A DNA stretch of 64,000 nucleotides. Origin: Burkholderia glumae LMG 2196 = ATCC 33617. Lineage in GTDB: Bacteria > Pseudomonadota > Gammaproteobacteria > Burkholderiales > Burkholderiaceae. The notes beneath the pieces are model-generated. The model searched no databases. It worked only from the letters and a program-made list of their open reading frames with translations, and was not told the DNA's origin. Both the position numbers and the translations under genes were made by a program. The stretch lies in contig NZ_CP009435.1 of assembly GCF_000960995.1 (NCBI RefSeq), forward strand, positions 1,922,001-1,986,000. Reading direction: 5' to 3'. This document shows, piece after piece, positions 34,439 to 43,125 of the stretch (within the stretch, counting starts at the first letter, position 1; every line of letters starts with the position of its first letter).

Positions 34439-35521
34439 ATGATTCGAGTCGAATGCGACGCACATCTGATCGTGCGCGACAGCGAAGGGCGCACGGCCAG
34501 CCTGTCGGACGTGGTGCCGCTGCTGGATCTGGTCGCGACGACGGGCAGTATCGCTCAGGCCGCCGAGGCCAAGGGCTTGTCCTACCGTCATGCCTGGGGC
34601 CTGCTGCGCGCGCTGGAAGCCTGCGTGGGCGGCGCGCTGATCGAGACCGCGCGCGGCAAGGGCACTTCGCTGTCCGAGCTCGGCGTGGCCGTGGTCGGTG
34701 CGCAGCGCCTGGTCGGCGAGCGCCTGGGCGGCAACCTGCGGGCCTTGGCCGCCGAGGTCGCGAGCGAACTGAACCGGCGCCTGATCCAGCATCCCGGCGC
34801 GCTGCGGATCCACGCCTCGCACGGCTATGCGGTCGCGGCGCTGGTGTCGGCGCTGGTCGACGGGCACGCGCAGGTGGACATCAAGTACCGCGAGAGCGTC
34901 GAGGCGGTTATGGCGCTCGCGCGCGGCGAGTGCGATCTGGCCGGCTTTCACCTGCCGCATGGCACGTTCCGCGAGAACTGCGCGCAGATCTACCGGCCGT
35001 GGCTCGACGACACGCGCCACGTGCTGATCCACCTGACGCGGCGCAAACAGGGCCTGTTCATCCCGCGCGGCAATCCGAAGGGCGTGGTGGGGCTCGCCGA
35101 TCTGGCGCGCGACGACGTGCGCTTCGTCAATCGCCAGCCCGGCTCGGGCACGCGGATGCTGCTCGACCTGGCCCTGCGCGAGATCGGCATCGATCCCGAG
35201 GCGATCAACGGTTATGCCTCGGCCGAGCTGACGCATTCCGCGATCGCGGCCTTCGTGGCGAGCGGGATGGCGGATCTGGGCTTCGGCGTCGAGCCGGCCG
35301 CGCATCACTTCGGGCTGGCGTTCATTCCGGTGGTGGACGAGGACTACTATTTTGCCTGCGACCGCCACCGGCTCGGCGAGGCGCCGCTGGCCGGCGCGCT
35401 CACGCTGCTGCGCGGGACGCCGTATCGCGACACCGTCGCGCGGCTCGACGGCTACGATCCGGGCGCCTGCGGCACGCTGCTGTCGGTCGCCGACGGGCTG
35501 GCGGGGGCGACCGCGGCCTGA
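34439..35521 (+). CDS. ModE-like DNA-binding / periplasmic-binding-protein-like regulator, probable fds regulator
   Basis: A 360-residue transcription factor. Residues about 20-110 are a ModE-type winged helix-turn-helix (VPLLDLVATTGSIAQAAEAKGLSYRHAWGLLRAL). The rest resembles a molybdate- or sulfate-type binding protein (ALRIHASHGYAVAALVSAL, GIDPEAINGYASAELTHSAIAAFVASGMADLGFGVEPA). This two-domain layout is used by regulators next to molybdoenzyme genes, including FdsR of Cupriavidus. It is divergent from fdsGBAD. It likely senses formate or a molybdenum-related ligand; which is not decided. The ATG at 34439 has GAGG nine bases upstream. Confidence 0.86.
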   Translation: MIRVECDAHLIVRDSEGRTASLSDVVPLLDLVATTGSIAQAAEAKGLSYRHAWGLLRALEACVGGALIETARGKGTSLSELGVAVVGAQRLVGERLGGNLRALAAEVASELNRRLIQHPGALRIHASHGYAVAALVSALVDGHAQVDIKYRESVEAVMALARGECDLAGFHLPHGTFRENCAQIYRPWLDDTRHVLIHLTRRKQGLFIPRGNPKGVVGLADLARDDVRFVNRQPGSGTRMLLDLALREIGIDPEAINGYASAELTHSAIAAFVASGMADLGFGVEPAAHHFGLAFIPVVDEDYYFACDRHRLGEAPLAGALTLLRGTPYRDTVARLDGYDPGACGTLLSVADGLAGATAA

Positions 35522-35714
35522 CGCGGCGCGTTTGGCCGACCACGCTGCCGGGCCGCAACCAGATTCGGCTTGCGCGGCCCTGGCCATGCGGCCCAGGAAA
35601 TGGCCGGTAACGCGGCGCGGGTGTCCAGATCGCTGCACGTGGCGGTCATTTGCGCTACGCTTTTCGCTCAGCCAACCTTACCTGCCACCGCGTCGCAAGC
35701 CGGTGCCCGACTTC

Positions 35715-35981
35715 ATGAAACCCCTCGTCAATCTCGCCGCTGTCGCCATGACGGCCGGCCTGCTGTCCACGGTCGCCTCGGTCTCGTTCGCGCAGAATTC
35801 GCCCGGCGTGCCGGGCGGTATCCTGACCGATCAGTTCAAGTTCAACGAGCATCCGCAGATGCAGTTCGCCGCATCGGCACCGTCGAAGAAATACCAGACC
35901 GGCAGGCGCTCGGAGGCGCGCAGAAAGGGCGATCTGGGCGACCCGAACGGCTGCAACCTGCAGTGCCCGCAAGACCGGTAA
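35715..35981 (+). CDS. Small secreted hypothetical protein
   Basis: An 88-residue protein with a clear signal peptide (MKPLVNLAAVAMTAGLLSTV, then ASVSFAQ with cut after Ala-Gln region). The mature part of about 60 residues is polar and basic (KKYQTGRRSEARRKGDL) and ends in NGCNLQCPQDR with two Cys that could form a disulfide. I recognise no family. The ATG at 35715 is chosen because the signal peptide starts there; a GTG 12 bases upstream is an alternative. It stands alone, downstream of the fds regulator by 190 bases. Confidence 0.65.
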   Translation: MKPLVNLAAVAMTAGLLSTVASVSFAQNSPGVPGGILTDQFKFNEHPQMQFAASAPSKKYQTGRRSEARRKGDLGDPNGCNLQCPQDR

Positions 35982-36134
35982 GCGTTGGCCGCTAGCGGGC
36001 GGGCCCCTGGTTTCCCCTGCAGGGGCCGTGCCCGTGTCTTGCCCTCATGGCGCCGAGGCTCCCTCCACCGGCTCGCGTCTCCCGCGTGCGGCACGCCTGC
36101 CGCCTGATTCCGCCATAGCGATCCCGCGGCCGGT

Positions 36135-37019
36135 TCACGCCAGATGATCGTGTTCGTCGGCGAAGGCCTGAACGAGGAAATCGACGACGGTCCGTGTCGG
36201 CAGGTCCTTGCGGCCGTCGCGCCGCGTCAGCAGCCACAGTTCCCGGGGCGGCGGCGTCTGGCCGAGCGCGCAGGGCACGAGTGCCGCGTCGCAGCGGCCG
36301 ATGAAGTTCAGCAGCAGCGCGACGCCGGCGCCGGCCCGCGCGGCAGCGGCCTGCGCGAGCTGGCTGCCGCCGCGGATGGCAACCCGCGCCTGCGGAAAAT
36401 GCCGCGCGAGCCAGACCGCTTCGGGCAGATGCGCGTTGGCCTCGTCGAAGCCGACGAACACCGGCGCCTCGCCCGCCGCGAGCCGGCTGGCCCATTGCGG
36501 CGTCGCGTAGAACCCGTAGCCCGGCGTCGCCACCGATTTCGCGATCACGTCACCGTCGCCGGGGCGCCCGAAGCGTAGCGCGATGTCGGCCTCGCGGCGA
36601 TCCAGGCTGACCGCGCGGAAGTCCGACGCCACGTCGATGTCGAGCGACGGATGCCGCGCGACAAGCGTCGCGAGCCGCGCGATCAGGAAGTGCTGCACCA
36701 GGCTGGGCGGCGCGTTGAGCCTGACCAGACCGCGTGGGCTGTCGTCGCGGCCGCCGCGGCTCAGCCGTTCGGCCGCCGTTTCCATCTCGCTCGCGCCTGC
36801 CAGCGCGCGGGTGCCGGCCGGCGTCAGCACGTAGCCGTCGGGACGGCGCTCGACCAGCCGCTCGCCGAGCGCGTGTTCGAGCGACTGGATTCGCCGCGAG
36901 ATCGTGGCGTGCGAGACCGACAGCGCTCGGGCCGCCGCCGACAGGCTGCCGTGCCGTGCCAGCGCCACGAATACGCGCAGGTCCTCCCAGTCGAGAACTG
37001 TGCGAATTTGATCAGTCAT
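36135..37019 (-). CDS. LysR-family transcriptional regulator
   Basis: A 294-residue LysR regulator. The helix-turn-helix is at residues about 10-40 (LRVFVALARHGSLSAAARAL, then SVSHATISRRIQSLEH), followed by a substrate-binding domain (LVRLNAPPSLVQHFLIARLA, then DIALRFGRPGDGDVIAKSV), similar to the subgroup of LysR proteins that often control an adjacent oxidoreductase or hydrolase. It is divergent from the MBL-fold hydrolase gene with 77 bases between, which is the usual arrangement with its target. The signal is unknown. Confidence 0.93.
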   Translation of the reverse strand: MTDQIRTVLDWEDLRVFVALARHGSLSAAARALSVSHATISRRIQSLEHALGERLVERRPDGYVLTPAGTRALAGASEMETAAERLSRGGRDDSPRGLVRLNAPPSLVQHFLIARLATLVARHPSLDIDVASDFRAVSLDRREADIALRFGRPGDGDVIAKSVATPGYGFYATPQWASRLAAGEAPVFVGFDEANAHLPEAVWLARHFPQARVAIRGGSQLAQAAAARAGAGVALLLNFIGRCDAALVPCALGQTPPPRELWLLTRRDGRKDLPTRTVVDFLVQAFADEHDHLA

Positions 37020-37096
37020 TGTGTGAAATTGGGGAATTTTCGAACATTGCCGTGCAGCCTAGCATGAGGTCCTCGATAGCCAACCGGAACATTGCG

Positions 37097-37873
37097 ATGA
37101 CGATTTCGAACCTCTGCCTGACGCTGATCGGCGGCCCGACCGTATTGATCGAATTCGACGGCGTGCGACTACTGACCGATCCGACCTTCGACCCCCCCGG
37201 GCTTTACCAGGAAACGCCCGTGCGGTTTGAAAAGACCTCGGGGCCGGCCCTGCCGGTCGAGGCGATCGGCGCACTCGACGCGGTGCTGCTGAGCCACGAC
37301 CACCATTTCGACAACCTCGATCACGCGGGCCGTGCGATGTTGCCCGGCGTGCCGACGGTGCTGACGACGCAGGCCGGGGCCGGGCGCCTCGGCGGCAATG
37401 CGCGCGGCCTCGCGCCGTTCGAGACCTGCACGCTCGACACGCGCGGCGGCCAGCGCCTGCTGGTGACGGCCACGCCGGCGCGCCACGGCCCGGTCGGCAT
37501 CGAGCCGTATTCGGGCGACGTGGTCGGCTTCGCGCTCGGCATCGAACAGCCAGGCGACCTGCTCTACGTGACGGGCGACACGGTTTGGTATCACGGCACG
37601 GCCGAGGTGGCGGCGCGGTTCGCGCCGCGCGTGGTGGTGCTCTATACCGGTGCCGCGGAGCCGCGCGGACGTTTTCACATGACGATGGGCAGCGAGGACG
37701 CGCTCGAGGCGGCCAGCGCGTTCCCCGACGCCGCGCTGGTCGCGGTCCACAACGAAGGCTGGGCCCATTTGAAGGAAACGCATGCCCAGCTCGAGGACAG
37801 CTTCGCGAAGCTCGGGGCCGGCGGGCGGCTGACCGCGCTCGAACGCGGCCTGCCATTGCGGATCGAATGGTGA
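37097..37873 (+). CDS. MBL-fold metallohydrolase
   Basis: A 258-residue member of the metallo-beta-lactamase superfamily, of the UlaG/YtnP-like 'L-ascorbate lactonase-like' branch. Metal ligands are in LLSHDHHFDNLDH, the later HG/GD motifs are ARHGPV and YVTGDTVWY, and the last His is in VAVHNEGWAHL. It lacks a signal peptide, so it acts in the cytoplasm. Function is unknown. The ATG at 37097 is chosen because the fold begins at once (LCLTLIGGPTVLIEF); an ATG at 37064 would add 11 residues. Probably controlled by the divergent LysR gene. Confidence 0.88.
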   Translation: MTISNLCLTLIGGPTVLIEFDGVRLLTDPTFDPPGLYQETPVRFEKTSGPALPVEAIGALDAVLLSHDHHFDNLDHAGRAMLPGVPTVLTTQAGAGRLGGNARGLAPFETCTLDTRGGQRLLVTATPARHGPVGIEPYSGDVVGFALGIEQPGDLLYVTGDTVWYHGTAEVAARFAPRVVVLYTGAAEPRGRFHMTMGSEDALEAASAFPDAALVAVHNEGWAHLKETHAQLEDSFAKLGAGGRLTALERGLPLRIEW

Positions 37874-37962
37874 CGCGCGTGAAGGACGACGGCAGCGCCG
37901 CGGCGCATGCGGCCGCCGCGGCCCGCGTGCCTCGTCCGTCACGGCCTCATGGCTTCACGGCC

Positions 37963-40260
37963 TCATGGCTTCAGGCAGCGCACCCAGTAGTTGCCTTCGT
38001 CGTCGACATCGACGCCTTGCAGTTCCGATTCGAACCCAGGGAACAGCCGGCTGAACCGCTCCATGGCGAGCAGGTAGTCGACGATGGCGTGCGCGTCGGG
38101 CGCGACGCGTTCGCCGGGCATGATGACCGGGATGCCTGGAGGGTAGGGCGTGACCATCACGCCGACGGTCCGCCCCACCATGTCGCGCACGCGTACCTTC
38201 TCGGTACCGTCGCTGATGAGCCGTTGATACGCCTCGCCCGGCGACATCACGGGCGAGGCCTTGGCGGTGCAGGCCGCGTCGGACAACTGCGTCATCTTCA
38301 GCTCGCGCTTGCTCTGGTGGATCGCTGCGCAGAGTTCGCGCAGCGTCATGTCGCGGTAGCGCGGCGACAGCGCGACGAGTTCGGGCAGCGCCGTGGCGAG
38401 GCTCGCGTCGGTGTCGTGCAGGCGCTTGAATTCGAGCAGCGATTCGATCAGCGTCCCCCACTTGCCTTGCGTCGAGCCGAGCGCATAGAGGATCAGGAGG
38501 TTGTAGTCGCCGTTGCGGGCCGGGATCGTACGGCGCGTGCCGAGAAAGCGCGAGACGATCGGCGCGGGAATGCCGAAATCCGTCTCGCGGCCGAGCGCGT
38601 CGATGCCGGGGCAGGTGATCGTCACCTTGATCGGATCGAGCATCGCGTAGCCGTCCTCGATCTCGCCGAAGCCGTGCCATGCCTCGTTGGCACGCAGCCA
38701 CCAGCAGGTCGGATCGCGCTCGAGCGTGGCGTTGGGCACGTCGAGGAACGGCACGCGCTTGCCGTCCACCTGGACCTCGGTGGGCTGCCAGACGCCGAAC
38801 CACCAGCCGTCGTCGCCCGATTGCGCGAGCTTGGCGGCCATCGTCAGCATCGTCTTGCGGAAGTCGACGGCATCGTTGATCGCGTCGCGCAGCAGCGCCT
38901 TGCCCGATTCGCCCTTCATCATCGAGGTGGCGACGTCGATCGACGCGATGATCGGGTAGAACGGCGAGGTCGTGCCATGCATCATGAACGACTGGTTGAA
39001 CACGTCGTGATCGATCGGCGCGCGTTCGCTGTTGCGAATGTGGATCATCGAGGCCGACGAGAACGCCGCGAGCATCTTGTGCGTGGACTGCACCGCGATC
39101 AGCGTCGGCCGCTCGGGCAGGTCTTCCGGCACGCCCATTGCGTAGCGGCCCGCGTAGAGCGGATGGAATTTCGCGTAGGCATACCAGGCCTCGTCGAACT
39201 TGATGCGTGGCACCGATCCCGCCAGTTGGCGCGTGATGCGGTCGACGTCGTAGATCAGGCCGTCGTAGGTGGAGTTGGTCACCACCGCGTAGACCGGCGC
39301 CTTGCCGCGCGCCTCTCGATGCATCGGGCTCGTCGCGATCTCGTCGCGAATCGCCGCCGCCTCGAACTGCTCGGGCGGGATCAGCCCGATCAGCCCGTAG
39401 CCGTTGCGGGCCGGCTTGAAGTAGATCGGCCGCGCGCCCGTGATGGTGAGCTCGTGGTTCACCGACTTGTGGCAGTTGCGGTCGACCAGCACCATCTCGT
39501 CGGGCCGCAGCAACGCATGGCCGACGATCTGATTCGACTGCGAGGAGCCGCCGACCACGTAATAGGTGGCATCGGCACCGAAGGTGCGGGCCGCCTCGCG
39601 TTCCGATTCGCCGGGCACGCCGCGATGTTCGAGCCAGTTGCCGAGATCGGGCGTCGCGATGCCGATATCGGCGCGCATGATGTTTTCGCCGAAGAAGCGC
39701 AGGAACTCGCGGCCGACCGGATGCTTGAGGTAGGCCACCCCGCCCTGATGGCCGGGGCAGTCCCAGTAGTAGGGGCGGTCCTCGGCATACGACTTGAGCG
39801 CCTTGAAGTACGGCGGCAGCAGCGAATCCATGTACTGCTTCACGGCGAAATCGATGCGTCCGGCGATGAAGGTCGAGGTGTCCTGGCCCAGATGGACGTA
39901 TTCGCGCACCTCGCCGAGGATGCCGATCGGCAGGTCGGTCATCACGGCGCGTTCGGCCGCGAGGATGATCGGCACGCCGGTGTTGTGGCGCCGGATTTCC
40001 TCGATCAGCGAGATGTAGTGCAGGCCGTCCTGCTCGCCGCCGCAGAGATCGGCGTCGATCACGATGCAGCCGAGCGTGCTTTCCGCCTCCTTCGTCAGCA
40101 GGCCCGGTTTCAGCGTCGTTTCGTGGAGGATCGAGTAGCCATAGCCGTCTTTCAGCAACCGGCCGATCTTTTGGACCTCCTCGGCGCCGGGCTTGCTCAT
40201 CGATTCCTTGTCGAAACCGATGACGAGGATCGGGAAATGCTTGTTGTCGCGATGGTTCAT
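37963..40260 (-). CDS. PLP-dependent biodegradative amino-acid decarboxylase (Arg/Lys/Orn)
   Basis: A 765-residue fold-type-III-like (Orn/Lys/Arg group III) decarboxylase. The N-terminal wing/response-regulator-like domain (1-140) precedes the PLP core: the PLP Lys is Lys395 in QSTHKMLAAF, with DCPGHQGGVAYLKHP and FDEAWYAYAKFHPLYAGRYAMG before it. The text around the Lys (STHKMLAAFSSASMIH, then FNQSFMMHGTTSPFYPIIAS) is closer to AdiA and CadA than to SpeF. It would consume a proton per reaction and help acid survival together with the antiporter gene just upstream (99-base gap). Whether the substrate is arginine, lysine or ornithine cannot be set from sequence. Confidence 0.93.
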   Translation of the reverse strand: MNHRDNKHFPILVIGFDKESMSKPGAEEVQKIGRLLKDGYGYSILHETTLKPGLLTKEAESTLGCIVIDADLCGGEQDGLHYISLIEEIRRHNTGVPIILAAERAVMTDLPIGILGEVREYVHLGQDTSTFIAGRIDFAVKQYMDSLLPPYFKALKSYAEDRPYYWDCPGHQGGVAYLKHPVGREFLRFFGENIMRADIGIATPDLGNWLEHRGVPGESEREAARTFGADATYYVVGGSSQSNQIVGHALLRPDEMVLVDRNCHKSVNHELTITGARPIYFKPARNGYGLIGLIPPEQFEAAAIRDEIATSPMHREARGKAPVYAVVTNSTYDGLIYDVDRITRQLAGSVPRIKFDEAWYAYAKFHPLYAGRYAMGVPEDLPERPTLIAVQSTHKMLAAFSSASMIHIRNSERAPIDHDVFNQSFMMHGTTSPFYPIIASIDVATSMMKGESGKALLRDAINDAVDFRKTMLTMAAKLAQSGDDGWWFGVWQPTEVQVDGKRVPFLDVPNATLERDPTCWWLRANEAWHGFGEIEDGYAMLDPIKVTITCPGIDALGRETDFGIPAPIVSRFLGTRRTIPARNGDYNLLILYALGSTQGKWGTLIESLLEFKRLHDTDASLATALPELVALSPRYRDMTLRELCAAIHQSKRELKMTQLSDAACTAKASPVMSPGEAYQRLISDGTEKVRVRDMVGRTVGVMVTPYPPGIPVIMPGERVAPDAHAIVDYLLAMERFSRLFPGFESELQGVDVDDEGNYWVRCLKP

Positions 40261-40359
40261 GAAATTGCTCCGAAGTAACCTGCCGCGGCCTCGCCGGGCT
40301 GGTTCGTATTCCTTATAAAATGAATCCGGATGCGGGCATGCATGCCTGCATGTGATGCC

Positions 40360-41682
40360 TCAGGTGCGGGCCGCTTGGTTGCGGACCACGAGCGAGTACA
40401 GCGGAATCGTCACCATGATCAGCGCGGTGCCCCAGAAGATCGACCGGGAACCCGATCCGAGCAGCGCGAAGATGCTGTAGACCACGCCGATCAGGGCCAG
40501 CACGGCGTAGAGCTTGAAGGTCGGGCCGATGTTCATCTTCTTCGAGGCCATGATGATGGGCAGCGCCATCACCGCGTACATGTAGGGCAGCAGCGAGGCG
40601 AACACCGACATCAGGATGATCACCTGGAACTGGGCGGCCAGATCGGGCGAAGCCGTCAGCAGCAGCACGCCCGACATCAGCACGCCGGTGACGACGAGCC
40701 CCTTGACCGTCACGTCGTTGCGGTTGGTGTCGGCGAAGAAGCGCGGAAACAGGCCCCGTTCGGCCCCCGAGCGGGCCGATTCGCTCTGCAGGATCAGCCA
40801 GCCCGAAATCGAGCCGAGGCAGGCGATGACGCTGAGCGCGGAGACGATTTCGCCGGCGCGCGGACCGAACATGTAGCGTGCCGAATCGGCGAACGGCGCG
40901 GCCGACTTGATCAGCACTGCATGCGGGACGATACCCATGATGACCGTGCAGCTCGCCACGTAGCAGAACGCCGCGATCAGCAGGCCGATGACGGTGGCGC
41001 GCGGAACCGTATATTCGGGGCGTTCGACCTGGCCGGTCGACACCACGGCCGATTCGACGCCGAGAAACCCCCAGAGCGCGATCGAGGCTGCCGTGACGAT
41101 CGCCGCGCCGCTACCGTGGGGCGTGCCGTTGTACACCTCCGTGAAGGTATGGGGGTTGAACCATCCCCAGCCGCCGAGCCCGACGCCGAGCACGACGATC
41201 AGCATGCAGGAGGCGGTAAACGACTGCGCCCGCCCGGCCACCTTGGCGCCGAAGCAGGACAGGCCGATGAACGCCCACAGAATGCCGATGGCCGTCAGGC
41301 TGCCGATCATCGGGTTCTTCATCTGCGGAAAGAAATAGCTCAGGTAGCCGACCCCCGCCACCAGCAGCGCCACGTTGCCGACCCAGGCGCTGATCCAGTA
41401 GCAGAACGTGGACTGGAAACCGATGAACGGCCCGAACGCGTCGCCGGCATAGGCGACGATGCCGCCTGCGCGCTGCTGAACCAGGTTGGTCTTGGCGAAC
41501 ACCAGCGCCAGCGCCATCACGCCGACGATCGTCAGTGCCCACCCCCACACCGAGATGTAGCCGACGTTGGCGAGGTTGGTGGGCAGGAGGAACACCCCGG
41601 AGCCCATCATGTTCGAGGCGGTGACGAGCGTCAGCGCAACGAGTCCCATCTTTTTGGTCGACATGACCTGTGCATTTCCCAT
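40360..41682 (-). CDS. Amino acid/polyamine antiporter, APC family (PotE/AdiC/CadB-like)
   Basis: A 440-residue inner-membrane antiporter with 12 predicted spans. TASNMMGSGVFLLPTNLA is the family GSG motif in span 1, and WGFLGVESAVVSTGQVERPEYTVPRATVIG is the conserved stretch of spans 6-7. With the decarboxylase downstream it would exchange the amino acid for its amine, exporting protons in effect. PotE-like features are strongest. The start is taken at 41682 (MGNAQVMSTKK) because GGAG lies six bases upstream; an ATG at 41694 lacks a ribosome site. It heads a two-gene transcript with its promoter at 41715-41741. Confidence 0.92.
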   Translation of the reverse strand: MGNAQVMSTKKMGLVALTLVTASNMMGSGVFLLPTNLANVGYISVWGWALTIVGVMALALVFAKTNLVQQRAGGIVAYAGDAFGPFIGFQSTFCYWISAWVGNVALLVAGVGYLSYFFPQMKNPMIGSLTAIGILWAFIGLSCFGAKVAGRAQSFTASCMLIVVLGVGLGGWGWFNPHTFTEVYNGTPHGSGAAIVTAASIALWGFLGVESAVVSTGQVERPEYTVPRATVIGLLIAAFCYVASCTVIMGIVPHAVLIKSAAPFADSARYMFGPRAGEIVSALSVIACLGSISGWLILQSESARSGAERGLFPRFFADTNRNDVTVKGLVVTGVLMSGVLLLTASPDLAAQFQVIILMSVFASLLPYMYAVMALPIIMASKKMNIGPTFKLYAVLALIGVVYSIFALLGSGSRSIFWGTALIMVTIPLYSLVVRNQAART

Positions 41683-41714
41683 TTTCCGCTCCATGAAAGT
41701 GAAGGACGCGCTTC

Positions 41715-41741
41715 ACTATAAAGCTTGTATAGACAAGTCAA
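41715..41741 (-). promoter_or_regulatory. Promoter of the antiporter-decarboxylase operon with HutC-like operator
   Basis: On the minus strand a -35 TTGACT (complement of 41736-41741) and a -10 TATAGT (complement of 41715-41720) are 15 bases apart. Between them and overlapping the -35 is the perfect palindrome CTTGT-ATAG-ACAAG (41724-41737), whose core GTATAGAC fits GT-N-TA-N-AC, the HutC-subgroup GntR consensus. A regulator bound here would block polymerase. Which protein binds is not known. Confidence 0.6.
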
Positions 41742-41965
41742 AGGAGCAAGGCGGTGGGGGATTGATACAACAATTGACATCAATCAGCGGAATTGTTCGA
41801 TTATTTAACGATAGCGTGTGGCAGCCAGCGGGTCGTATTTTTCCCGGTGCATCGGGCGGTTACCGTCGCGCGCTTCGTATTGACGTACATCGTTTCCGCC
41901 CGCGCGGGACACTGACGCGCACCCCCCTTACGCTTTTCGTGCTCTCACTTTCATCGGGGTTTGAC
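41742..41965. other. Intergenic region upstream of the glycine-rich protein
   Basis: No gene is seen. TTGACA at 41774-41779 lies within an inverted repeat ATTGAT/ATCAAT (41761-41784) and may be a promoter element for the plus-strand gene, though no good -10 stands at the normal distance. A TTCG-N16-TTCG hrpII/PIP-type box was looked for and not found. Confidence 0.4.
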
Positions 41966-42814
41966 ATGTCCCTTGCGATCGGCAATGTGAACGGCAGCGA
42001 AGGCATCGATGCGCCCGGCACCGCCCATTCGGCGCAGAGTCAACTGATCCAGTTGCTGCAGCAGATCGAGAACGCGATCCATCAGTTGCTCGCCCAGATG
42101 AGTGCCGACGGCAACAACAAGATCGGCGGCGGTGGCGCCGGCAGTGGTGGCGGTGGCAGCCCGGGCGGCGCGTTCCCGCAGCTCGCCGCGCAACCGGCGG
42201 GTGCGACGCCCGCAGCCTCGACGCTGGCCGCCGCGGCACCTGCGGGCGCCACCGCCGGTACTGCCGCGCCGGGCGCGGCCGGCCTCGGTGACAACGCGGG
42301 CGGCGTGGCGCAGGCGGCCGCGACGAGCGGCGTGAGCCCCGATTCGGTCAAGGTCGTGAATACCGGCACCGGCGACGACAAAACCTTCAACGTGACCAAC
42401 AACACGAACCGCGAACAGTCGTTCACGTACTCGGTACAGGGGCAGAACAAGGGGACGATCACCCTGGAGCCGGGCCAGACCGGTTCGTTTACGGCCGGCT
42501 CGGGCGACATCGGGGTGCGGATCTCGCCGTCGGACGCGAGCGGCAACACGCACCCGGACGAGGTGCTTTACGAGGACGGTGGGGCCGACAACGGCCAGGC
42601 TTCGGGGGCGGGCAATCCCGACATCAGCAAGGTCGACGGGAACAAGGATTTCGGCGGTCGGGCGACCAACATGACGGTCACGATGTCGGACGGCCGCATG
42701 GCCGGCGACGGCGACGCGATCCACGCCTATCAGTACTCGACCGACGATGCGGCGTCGATGGGCCTGGCTGGCGACCCGAGCAAGACGGCGAACATCGTGC
42801 TGTCGGACGCGTAA
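41966..42814 (+). CDS. Glycine/alanine-rich, cysteine-free protein, harpin-like candidate
   Basis: A 282-residue protein with no Cys and no Trp and no signal peptide. Residues about 25-45 form an amphipathic helix with many Leu and Gln (SQLIQLLQQIENAIHQLLAQM, split as heptads). Then come a glycine run (GGGGAGSGGGGSPGG), an Ala/Thr/Pro-rich linker, and from about 130 a beta-rich acidic domain (KTFNVTNNTNREQSFTYSV, then LEPGQTGSFTAGSGDIGVRI). Gly-rich, Cys-free, signal-less proteins with a Gln/Leu helix are typical of type III-secreted harpins; this is a resemblance in composition, not proved homology. No type III genes are in view. The ATG at 41966 has GGGG about seven bases upstream. Confidence 0.6.
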   Translation: MSLAIGNVNGSEGIDAPGTAHSAQSQLIQLLQQIENAIHQLLAQMSADGNNKIGGGGAGSGGGGSPGGAFPQLAAQPAGATPAASTLAAAAPAGATAGTAAPGAAGLGDNAGGVAQAAATSGVSPDSVKVVNTGTGDDKTFNVTNNTNREQSFTYSVQGQNKGTITLEPGQTGSFTAGSGDIGVRISPSDASGNTHPDEVLYEDGGADNGQASGAGNPDISKVDGNKDFGGRATNMTVTMSDGRMAGDGDAIHAYQYSTDDAASMGLAGDPSKTANIVLSDA

Positions 42815-43077
42815 GCACGCTCCACGCTCGGCGGTCGGCTTTCGGCACACCCTTCGCGGCAAATCCCGCGCGGTTTCGTTTTTCCGAGCACCGGCGCCCG
42901 TCCGGCGCGGCGCGGGCCTGCCTCGTGCGCGCCGCGCCGCGCGGTCGTGAAGCGGGTTGCCGCGATGGTGTAAAGTTGCGGGCGCCGAGCCCGGCCCGCG
43001 CCTGCCGAGGGCAGCATGTTCCAGCCGCCGGACTCGCCGGCGGCCGCGCTGGGCGGCACGACCACGAGGACAACCCC

Positions 43078-43125
43078 ATGTACCAGAACGGCACCGCGAC
43101 CGCGGCGCACGGCCGGACCGCGTGA
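43078..43125 (+). CDS. Possible 15-codon leader peptide of arfB
   Basis: ATG at 43078 is preceded by GAGGAC and opens a 15-residue frame (MYQNGTATAAHGRTA). Its stop TGA shares one base with the arfB ATG (TGATG), an arrangement that usually means translational coupling. It may be a leader peptide or a chance frame; the ribosome site and the exact junction are the arguments for it. Confidence 0.4.
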   Translation: MYQNGTATAAHGRTA

